A DNA stretch of 5,850 nt from an uncultured Actinomycetes bacterium (GTDB lineage Bacteria > Actinomycetota > Actinomycetes > S36-B12 > UBA5976): contig CALBND010000056.1 in NCBI GenBank assembly GCA_937896305.1, positions 1 through 5,850 of the forward strand, read 5' to 3'. The notes below the pieces were generated by a model, which did not search any database, was not told the origin of the DNA, and saw nothing but the letters and a program-made list of their open reading frames with translations. Position 1 is the stretch's first letter, and the number at the start of each line of letters is the position of its first letter. The position numbers and the translations under genes are program-made. Shown here piece after piece: positions 1 to 5,162 of this stretch.

Positions 1-116
1 GATTCAGTCATCACTGAGGAGCTACATAATGATTAAAATATTTTTGGATTCCAAGAGAGCAAAATAAGGCAGCTGACAAATTATTAAATATTGCCTTGGA
101 TAAAGAAATTAGTTAA
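1..116 (+). pseudogene. 3' end of an RNase H-like gene, apparently frameshifted
   Basis: Only the C-terminal end lies in the window. Frame 3 is open from position 33 to the TAA at 114-116 and reads LKYFWIPREQNKAADKLLN followed by IALDKEIS. This matches the usual end of ribonuclease HI-type domains (a hydrophobic strand, then WxPRExNxxAD, then L.N.A.D), where the Asp of the NKAAD stretch is normally an active-site metal ligand. Frame 3 is closed upstream by TGA at 30-32. Frame 1 upstream reads DSVITEELHND and then TAA at 34-36, which suits the helix normally preceding that strand. One extra T near position 33 would join the two halves into a single plausible domain. The gene is therefore either really broken or carries a one-base sequence error. 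RNase H cleaves RNA in RNA-DNA hybrids; whether this was a stand-alone enzyme or a fused domain is not visible. The stop overlaps the convergent neighbour by 4 bp. Confidence 0.55.
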
Positions 117-1486
117 TTTCCTTTAAGTTTGTTTAAAAGATTAGTAATAAGTGTTTTGAAACCAAATCTTTCTTCAACAAAGTCAGCAATCCAAGCTAAT
201 TTTAATGTGCCATTTATTCCAATGTATCGAAATGGTTCCACATCCCACTTTCTAGATTTATGATTAACCCAAGACATAGTAACTAGTTCACTTTTTTCAT
301 TCAAAATTAAATCAGCTAACGTTCTACCAGCCAAATTAGAAGTTCCAACACCATCACCAACATAACCCCCAGCACTAGCTAATCCTGTTTTAAAATCTAG
401 TGAAACATGTGGTGCCCAATCTCGAGTTATAGCTAATGGTCCGCCCCAAGAATGTGTAACTTTAACATCTTTAATTACAGGAAAGAGTTCAATTAAAGTT
501 CTTAACAATTCTTTATGAGTTGGCTCATGCATGTCATATTTATCTTTAATTGATGAATTGAAATGATATGGAGCACCCCTTCCACCAAATGCAAATCGGT
601 TATCTTTCGTCCTTTGACCATAAATCAAGACGTTTCTATAATCAGCAAAAGTTTCTCTATTTTTTATGCCAATGTCAGACCAGATTTTTTCACTTAAAGG
701 TTCTGTAGCAATCATGAGTGAATAAATAGGTGCACTACTTCTTTTGTAACCTGGAAGATTAGATCTATAACCTTCTGTCGCATTAATAATATATTTGGCA
801 TTTATGTGACGATTATTTACTTCAATTTTATGAGGAGAAAAATTAGTTACTTTAGAATTTTCATATATTGTTGCACCCATTTTTTCTACAACCTGGCCTA
901 ATCCTTGAACTAGTTTTGCAGGGTTAATCGCAGCGCAGTGAGAAGTGTAAAAACTGCCTAACACTTGTGTGGCATTTATTCTTGATTTAGTTTCTGCTTG
1001 ATTGAAGAATTGAAAGTCGGATTCTCCAAAACCCCAGTCTTTAAAGTGTTGATATTCTGACATGGCTCTTTTTAACTGAATTTGGTTTCGAGCAATTGAG
1101 TAGCTGCCACCTTTTTGCCATTCGATATCAATTGACTCAGTATCAGCAACTTTTTTTACTTCGTCAACGGTTTCAAACATTAATTTTTGCATCCTGACTG
1201 CTGTTTCTTTATTTGAATTCTTTGCAATCTTTTCTAGTCCAACTGGGAAAAGTGCAGAACACCATCCGCCATTTCTGCCACTGGCACCAAATCCGACGAA
1301 AGATGATTCAACAATTGCTATTTTTAAATTTGGCGATTTTTGTAACAGGTAATAAGCACACCAAAGTCCGGTATAGCCGGCACCAATTATTGCCACATCA
1401 ACTTCTTTGTTGGAATCAATTGGTGCTCTAGAAATTAAAGGTTTTGGTAATAAATCCCACCAAAGTGAGTTTGTTTGCTTAGTCAT
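113..1486 (-). CDS. FAD-dependent amine oxidoreductase (DAO family, PuuB/OrdL-like)
   Basis: This 457-residue protein belongs to the D-amino-acid oxidase-type flavoenzymes (COG0665 style), which oxidise amines or amino acids to imines and then aldehydes. The ADP-binding Rossmann motif GAGYTG is at residues 35-40, with the ribose-binding acidic residue E60 at the end of the second strand. The flavin-contact motif GASGRNGG spans 67-74. A second nucleotide-contact stretch NATEGY is at 235-240, HSWGGP at 345-350, and the C-terminal FAD-closing glycine motif GGYVGDGVG at 373-381. No signal peptide or membrane segment is seen, so it should be cytoplasmic. The N-terminal SLWWDLLP is typical of actinobacterial members near polyamine genes. 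No clear Shine-Dalgarno lies before the ATG; a TATAGA box 8 nt upstream raises the possibility of a leaderless transcript. It is a distant paralogue of the flavoenzyme at 2174-3625. Substrate is unknown; gamma-glutamylputrescine, another polyamine derivative or an amino acid are all possible. Confidence 0.88.
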   Translation of the reverse strand: MTKQTNSLWWDLLPKPLISRAPIDSNKEVDVAIIGAGYTGLWCAYYLLQKSPNLKIAIVESSFVGFGASGRNGGWCSALFPVGLEKIAKNSNKETAVRMQKLMFETVDEVKKVADTESIDIEWQKGGSYSIARNQIQLKRAMSEYQHFKDWGFGESDFQFFNQAETKSRINATQVLGSFYTSHCAAINPAKLVQGLGQVVEKMGATIYENSKVTNFSPHKIEVNNRHINAKYIINATEGYRSNLPGYKRSSAPIYSLMIATEPLSEKIWSDIGIKNRETFADYRNVLIYGQRTKDNRFAFGGRGAPYHFNSSIKDKYDMHEPTHKELLRTLIELFPVIKDVKVTHSWGGPLAITRDWAPHVSLDFKTGLASAGGYVGDGVGTSNLAGRTLADLILNEKSELVTMSWVNHKSRKWDVEPFRYIGINGTLKLAWIADFVEERFGFKTLITNLLNKLKGN

Positions 1487-1494
1487 GATTAATT

Positions 1495-1500
1495 TCTATA
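1495..1500 (-). promoter_or_regulatory. possible -10 box of the divergent flavoenzyme gene
   Basis: On the minus strand TATAGA occurs at 1500-1495, with 8 nt between it and the ATG at 1486. That would place the transcription start at or next to the start codon, giving a leaderless mRNA, which is common in actinobacteria. A second TATAGA is at 1516-1511 and would give a leader of under 20 nt. Neither has a convincing -35 box, and no Shine-Dalgarno is seen. Weak evidence. Confidence 0.25.
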
Positions 1501-1512
1501 TTGCCCTAGTTC

Positions 1513-1518
1513 TATAAT
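1513..1518 (+). promoter_or_regulatory. probable -10 box of the rnpB promoter
   Basis: A perfect TATAAT lies 8 nt before the first base of the P1 helix of RNase P RNA at 1527, which is the expected distance from a -10 box to a transcription start. No good -35 hexamer is present 16-18 bp upstream (only A/T-rich sequence), so the call rests on the -10 match and its position. The same 40-bp gap must also hold the start of the divergent flavoenzyme gene. Confidence 0.5.
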
Positions 1519-1526
1519 TAAGCATT

Positions 1527-1912
1527 AAACGAGTTGGTTGGGCAATCACGACCTTGAGCAATCTTGGTTGAGGAAAGTCCGGGCTCCGTAGAGCAAAGTG
1601 GTGGGTAACACCCACCCGGAGTGATCCGCGGGAAAAGTGCAACAGAGAGTAAACCGCCAATAGCAATATTGGTAAGGAGTGAAACGGTGGTGTAAGAGAC
1701 CACCAGCATTGCAAGTGATTGCAGTGGCTATGTAAACCCCACTTTGGAGCAAGATCAAGAAATTGCAAGCAATTGCAATTGAGCGAATGTTTGAGAGCTG
1801 CTCGCTTGAGTTCGCAGGTAGATCGCATGACGCATGTAGCAATGCATGTGCAAGATGGATGATTGTCACTTCAGCAATGAGGACAGAACCCGGCTTATAG
1901 ATCAACTCGTTT
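1527..1912 (+). ncRNA. rnpB: RNase P RNA, bacterial class A
   Basis: This is the catalytic RNA that removes the 5' leader of precursor tRNAs. The 5' P4 region GAGGAAAGTCCGGGCTCC is at 1570-1587 and its 3' partner region ACAGAACCCGGCTTATAG at 1883-1900. Other universal core segments appear in the right order: CAACAGAGAG (1640-1649), GTGAAACGGTG (1679-1689), GTAAACCCC with GGAGCAAG (1732-1753), and a GGT (1817-1819) where the L15 loop that pairs with the tRNA CCA end is expected. The ends are set by a perfect 10-bp P1 helix, AAACGAGTTG (1527-1536) with CAACTCGTTT (1903-1912). The length of about 386 nt fits class A RNAs. No clear intrinsic terminator follows; the P1 3' strand runs into an A/T-rich stretch. 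Open frames read antisense to this gene are by-products of the RNA sequence. Confidence 0.96.
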
Positions 1913-1945
1913 ATTTTAAAATTCTTCCCACAATTATTGCAACAA

Positions 1946-1971
1946 CCTGGGTCAAAGTTGACAAAACCAGG
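1946..1971. repeat. dyad symmetry over the operon promoter, possible operator
   Basis: GTCAA (1951-1955) and TTGAC (1958-1962) form an inverted repeat separated by 2 nt, and CCTGG (1946-1950) and CCAGG (1967-1971) flank it, offset by 4 nt on the right side. The right arm of the inner dyad is itself the -35 box, so a protein bound here would block RNA polymerase. No regulator gene lies in the window, and the inner dyad is short enough to be chance. Confidence 0.3.
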
Positions 1972-1986
1972 ACCAAGAGGGATATA
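1958..1986 (+). promoter_or_regulatory. sigma-70-type promoter of the amine-catabolic operon
   Basis: A perfect -35 hexamer TTGACA (1958-1963) is followed by a 17-bp spacer and GATATA (1981-1986); TATATT at 1983-1988 with 19-bp spacing is an alternative. The start would fall around 1992-1995, giving a 5' untranslated leader of about 180 nt before the ATG at 2174. It lies after the 3' end of rnpB, so the operon can be transcribed independently of that gene. Confidence 0.6.
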
Positions 1987-1990
1987 TTTA

Positions 1991-2076
1991 AATTAGCGCT
2001 AAATGCGCTTGGTTAATTAGTCGGTTAGGGGTGAGACCCGGACGCAAAGCACGGCCTAGTTGCCGTTGGCGGTCCG
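1991..2076 (+). promoter_or_regulatory. structured 5' leader, candidate riboswitch (partly GEMM-like)
   Basis: Immediately after the predicted start the sequence turns G/C-richer and highly foldable, unlike the A/T-rich leader that follows. Three helices can be drawn: GCGC (1996-1999) with GCGC (2005-2008); GGG (2029-2031) with CCC (2037-2039) around TGAGA; and a long hairpin made of CGGAC (2039-2043) with GTCCG (2072-2076) plus ACGGC (2051-2055) with GCCGT (2062-2066), separated by an internal loop holding GCAAAGC. The second helix and the base of the third share C2039. TAGG (2026-2029) could pair with CCTA (2055-2058) as a pseudoknot. The strings GGACGCAAAGC and CGGCCTA resemble the conserved core of the cyclic di-GMP-I (GEMM) riboswitch, but the expected upstream GGCAAACC strand and a GNRA-capped helix were not found. 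It could be a divergent GEMM RNA, another riboswitch or an undescribed class. That it is a cis-acting RNA of the downstream operon is inference. Confidence 0.45.
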
Positions 2077-2083
2077 TAATCAC

Positions 2084-2112
2084 ATCGTTTTACTTTTTTT
2101 AATTAAAACGAT
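2084..2112 (+). promoter_or_regulatory. A/T-rich hairpin in the operon leader
   Basis: ATCGTTTTA (2084-2092) and TAAAACGAT (2104-2112) form a perfect 9-bp stem with an 11-nt loop that includes seven consecutive T (2094-2100). It sits between the G/C-rich leader structure and the Shine-Dalgarno. It is not a canonical terminator, because the T-run is in the loop, but it may be part of an expression platform that rearranges with the upstream helices. The rest of the leader (2113-2157) is A/T-rich, with only a weak interrupted hairpin near 2115-2141. Confidence 0.35.
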
Positions 2113-2157
2113 TCAATCATTTAACAAACTGTTATTTGATTTACTCCTAATTTTACT

Positions 2158-2164
2158 AAGAGGG
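2158..2164 (+). promoter_or_regulatory. ribosome binding site of the second flavoenzyme gene
   Basis: AAGAGGG lies 9 nt before the ATG at 2174. It is the best Shine-Dalgarno-like match in the leader and supports that ATG over internal starts. Confidence 0.6.
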
Positions 2165-2173
2165 TGTTTTTAA

Positions 2174-3625
2174 ATGACTGCAACAGCAGTCGCTTTTATC
2201 GGCGATAATTTTCCCTATGGAAAAGTAACTTCTCAAGAAGCAAAAAATGCAATAGCAAAAGCTCATCCAGAATCTTTTTGGTTAGATGATCCGCAACGAC
2301 CAGAAGCTAAACCTGCATTATCAAAAGATATTTCAACTGGACTTGTAGTTGTTGGGGCTGGATTTGTTGGACTCTGGACTGCAATCAATGCCAAAATTCA
2401 TCAACCAAATCTAGGAGTTGTGTTAATTGATTCCCAAAGAGTTGGACAAGGAGCAGCGGGTCGAAATGGTGGATTTGTTTCAGCTTCCCTAACTCATGGT
2501 TTTCCAAATGGATTTGGCAGATGGGAACATGAATTAGCAAACATAATTTCCATGGGCCATGAAAACTTAAAAGAAATAGAAGAATTTATAAATAAACATG
2601 AATTAGATGTCGACTTTGAATTATTTGGTGAATTTGATGTTGCAATCACAAAAGAACATGCCGAAGAATTAAAAGAGATGGTAAATACTGCAAAAAAATA
2701 TGGTGAAAACTTTACTTATCTATCAGAAAAAGAATTTGCTAAATATATCAAATCCCCACTTTATAAAGGTGCCTTGCTAGATAAAGAATGTGCTTTGGTA
2801 AACCCTGCAAAATTAGTTTGGGGTTTAAGAAAAGTGGCACTAGAATTAGGTGTTGATTTATATGAAAATTCACCCGTCTTAGATTTGGATCAAACAGTCA
2901 ATGGAGTTAAGTTAAAAACTTCATTAGGAAGCATTAAAGCTCGTAAATGTATTCTGGCAACAGGGGCCTTCCCATCTTTTATTCCAAAAGTAAACAGAAT
3001 GATTGCTCCTGTTTATGACTATGCACTGGTAACCGAACCATTAAATAAGGATCAAAAAGAATCGCTAGGTTGGACTAAACATTTTGGTTGCAACGATGCA
3101 TTCAATCAATTCCATTATTTCCGCTTAACTAAAGATGATCGAATTCTTTGGGGTGGCTATGACGCGGTTTATCATTATGGAAACGAAGTCAATCGTGAAT
3201 ACGAACAATCAGATGAATCATTTGCCATGTTGGCAGAACATTTATATAGAACTTTTCCTGACTTAAGAGGAATTGGTTTTTCTCATAAGTGGGGTGGAGC
3301 AATTGATACCTGTTCTAGATTTACCCCATTCTGGGGAACTGCAATGCGAGGAAAAGTTGCTTACGTTGCAGGCTTCACAGGTTTAGGGGTTGGTTCATCA
3401 AGATTTGCTTCTTTAACTCTTTTGGATTTAGTTTTTGGCAGAAAAAGTGAAAGAACCAAACTTTCCATGGTTAGAACTAAGCCGATGCCTTTTCCTCCAG
3501 AACCTTTTAAAAGCTGGGTAATCAGTTTGACCCGCTGGTCTCTAGACAAAGCAGATAAAAACGGGGGAAAGAGAAATCTTTGGTTGAAACTACTTGACTG
3601 GCTAGGTTTAGGCTTTGACTCATGA
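2174..3625 (+). CDS. FAD-dependent amine oxidoreductase (DAO family), first gene of the operon
   Basis: This 483-residue flavoenzyme has the D-amino-acid oxidase fold and should oxidise an amine to an aldehyde or semialdehyde. About 55 residues precede the Rossmann motif GAGFVG (61-66), longer than in the divergent paralogue at 113-1486 (34 residues). The acidic residue D86 ends the second strand, GAAGRNGG spans 93-100 with one inserted residue, LATGAF is at 261-266, HKWGG at 371-375, and the C-terminal FAD-contact GFTGLGVGSSR at 400-410. The segment CALVNPAKLVWGL (206-218) matches CAAINPAKLVQGL in the paralogue, and both have AP(V/I)Y followed by a TEPL segment. The C-terminus after 440 is basic and Trp-rich but lacks a membrane helix, so a cytoplasmic enzyme is expected. 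The gap to mmsA is 46 bp without a clear promoter or terminator, so they are probably co-transcribed. The neighbours suggest an amine yielding a short semialdehyde, for example beta-alanine or a diamine, but the substrate is not proven. Confidence 0.88.
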   Translation: MTATAVAFIGDNFPYGKVTSQEAKNAIAKAHPESFWLDDPQRPEAKPALSKDISTGLVVVGAGFVGLWTAINAKIHQPNLGVVLIDSQRVGQGAAGRNGGFVSASLTHGFPNGFGRWEHELANIISMGHENLKEIEEFINKHELDVDFELFGEFDVAITKEHAEELKEMVNTAKKYGENFTYLSEKEFAKYIKSPLYKGALLDKECALVNPAKLVWGLRKVALELGVDLYENSPVLDLDQTVNGVKLKTSLGSIKARKCILATGAFPSFIPKVNRMIAPVYDYALVTEPLNKDQKESLGWTKHFGCNDAFNQFHYFRLTKDDRILWGGYDAVYHYGNEVNREYEQSDESFAMLAEHLYRTFPDLRGIGFSHKWGGAIDTCSRFTPFWGTAMRGKVAYVAGFTGLGVGSSRFASLTLLDLVFGRKSERTKLSMVRTKPMPFPPEPFKSWVISLTRWSLDKADKNGGKRNLWLKLLDWLGLGFDS

Positions 3626-3671
3626 TTACGCTTAGATTCACAGTTAACAAATAGACCGGGGTAAAATTTAA

Positions 3672-5162
3672 ATGGCAACCAAAATCACACATTGGATTGA
3701 TGGAAAAAGTTGGACTGGAACTTCCAAAAACCAAGGTCAAGTATTTAATCCTGCAACTGGTTTGCAAACTGGCGAAGTTGATTTTGCCGACATTGCAACT
3801 GTTGATCAAGCTATCAAATCGGCTAAAGATGCTTTCCCAATGTGGCGAGATACGTCGTTAACTAAACGTACACAAATTGTTTTTAAGTTTCGAGAACTAT
3901 TGAATGCTAAAAAAGAAGAACTTGCTGCAATCATCACCAGTGAACATGGCAAAGTTTTATCAGATGCCCTAGGAGAAGTAACCAGAGGACAAGAAGTTGT
4001 TGAATTTGCTTGCGGTATTCCACAGTTATTAAAAGGTGGTTTCAGTGAGGGTGTAAGTAACGGAGTTGATGTTTATTCCATTAGACAACCAGTTGGCGTA
4101 GTTGCTGGAATAACCCCCTTTAATTTCCCAGCAATGGTTCCAATGTGGTTTTTCCCAATTGCAATAGCAACAGGAAACGCTTTTATTTTAAAACCAAGTG
4201 ACAAAGATCCAAGTGCTTCAATTTGGATAGCAAAATTATGGCAAGAAGCAGGACTACCTGATGGAATATTTAGCGTTGTGCAAGGTGACAAAGTTGCTGT
4301 GGATCGTTTACTTGAACATCCAGATGTAAAAGCAATTTCCTTTGTGGGTTCAACTCCGATCGCTAAATATGTTTATGAAAATGGCACAAAAAATGGTAAA
4401 CGTGTTCAAGCCTTAGGTGGGGCAAAAAACCATATGGTTGTTTTACCTGATGCAGATTTAGATTTAACTGCAGATTCAGCGATCAATGCTGGATTTGGTT
4501 CCGCAGGTGAAAGATGTATGGCAATTTCGGTTGTAGTTGCAGTTGAACCCGTAGCAGATCAATTAATTCAAAAAATTGTTGATCGTATGGGCAAACTTGT
4601 AACGGGAGATGGTACAAAAAATTCTGATATGGGTCCATTAGTCACAAAACAACACAGAGACAAAGTAGCTTCCTATATTGAAGCTGGTGAGAAAGCTGGA
4701 GCAAGAGTTGTGGTTGATGGCAGAAAGGTGCAAGCAGATGGTGCCAAAGAAGGCTATTGGCTAGGACCAACACTTTTTGACAATGTGAAAACAGATATGT
4801 CTATTTACCAAGATGAAATTTTTGGACCAGTGTTAAGTGTGGTCCGAGTTAAAAGTTACGAAGAAGCTTTGAATGTAGTTAATGGTCACCCTTATGGAAA
4901 TGGCACCGCAATTTTTACTAACGATGGTGGTGCGGCAAGAAGATTTCAAAATGAAATTGAAGTAGGAATGGTCGGTATCAACGTACCAATTCCAGTTCCA
5001 GTTGCTTACTATTCATTTGGAGGATGGAAGAGTTCCTTATTTGGAGACTCACATGCCCATGGCATGGATGGCGTTAATTTTTACACCAGAGGAAAAGTTG
5101 TTACCTCTCGTTGGCTTGATCCAAGTCACGGTGGAATTAACTTAGGATTTCCACAAAACTAA
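3672..5162 (+). CDS. mmsA: methylmalonate/malonate-semialdehyde dehydrogenase (CoA-acylating)
   Basis: This 496-residue aldehyde dehydrogenase belongs to the MmsA/IolA branch, which oxidises malonate or methylmalonate semialdehyde with NAD+ and CoA to acetyl-CoA or propionyl-CoA plus CO2. The family length is about 490-500, so the gene is full length. Diagnostic features are PFNFPAMVPMWFFP (149-162) with the oxyanion Asn151, KPSD (174-177) for NAD binding, GSTPI (226-230), LGGAKNH (248-254) in place of the usual ELGGKNP with its general-base Glu, the catalytic Cys282 in GERCMA (279-284), and EIFGPV (382-387). Arg281 next to the Cys and Arg105 in TRGQEVVEFA are placed like the arginines conserved in this branch that hold the substrate carboxylate. 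It is cytoplasmic, normally a tetramer. A weak GGGG lies about 10 nt before the ATG. Its end overlaps the next start (TAATG), suggesting translational coupling. Close alternatives such as succinate-semialdehyde dehydrogenase are disfavoured by the LGGAKNH and RCMA motifs. Confidence 0.93.
   Translation: MATKITHWIDGKSWTGTSKNQGQVFNPATGLQTGEVDFADIATVDQAIKSAKDAFPMWRDTSLTKRTQIVFKFRELLNAKKEELAAIITSEHGKVLSDALGEVTRGQEVVEFACGIPQLLKGGFSEGVSNGVDVYSIRQPVGVVAGITPFNFPAMVPMWFFPIAIATGNAFILKPSDKDPSASIWIAKLWQEAGLPDGIFSVVQGDKVAVDRLLEHPDVKAISFVGSTPIAKYVYENGTKNGKRVQALGGAKNHMVVLPDADLDLTADSAINAGFGSAGERCMAISVVVAVEPVADQLIQKIVDRMGKLVTGDGTKNSDMGPLVTKQHRDKVASYIEAGEKAGARVVVDGRKVQADGAKEGYWLGPTLFDNVKTDMSIYQDEIFGPVLSVVRVKSYEEALNVVNGHPYGNGTAIFTNDGGAARRFQNEIEVGMVGINVPIPVPVAYYSFGGWKSSLFGDSHAHGMDGVNFYTRGKVVTSRWLDPSHGGINLGFPQN

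Noticed and set aside
1496..1905. Several minus-strand open frames of 63-119 codons
   Set aside because: They lie antisense to the conserved core of RNase P RNA, have Cys/Leu-rich low-plausibility translations and no ribosome binding sites; the RNA explains the sequence.
2003..2020. Five-codon open frame ATG...TAG in the operon leader
   Set aside because: It has no Shine-Dalgarno, lies inside the structured element close to the predicted transcription start, and encodes only MRLVN, which does not suggest a leader-peptide attenuator.
2011..2076. tRNA-like look of GTCGGTTAGG in the leader
   Set aside because: The string resembles a D-arm, but there is no acceptor stem, no T-arm GGTTC motif and no CCA end.
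3301..3330. Cys380 of the second flavoenzyme as a covalent FAD attachment site, as in monomeric sarcosine oxidase
   Set aside because: The Cys-to-Pro spacing differs by one from my recollection of the sarcosine oxidase motif, and the paralogue has Ile there, so the comparison is not good enough to claim covalent flavin.
3361..3809. Minus-strand open frames over the end of the second flavoenzyme gene and the start of mmsA
   Set aside because: They are antisense to two genes with clear family motifs, and their translations show no recognisable domain.
4073..4291. Minus-strand open frame inside mmsA, with others at 1213-1431 (+) and 5341-5535 (-)
   Set aside because: All are overlapped by well-supported genes on the other strand and show no recognisable protein features.
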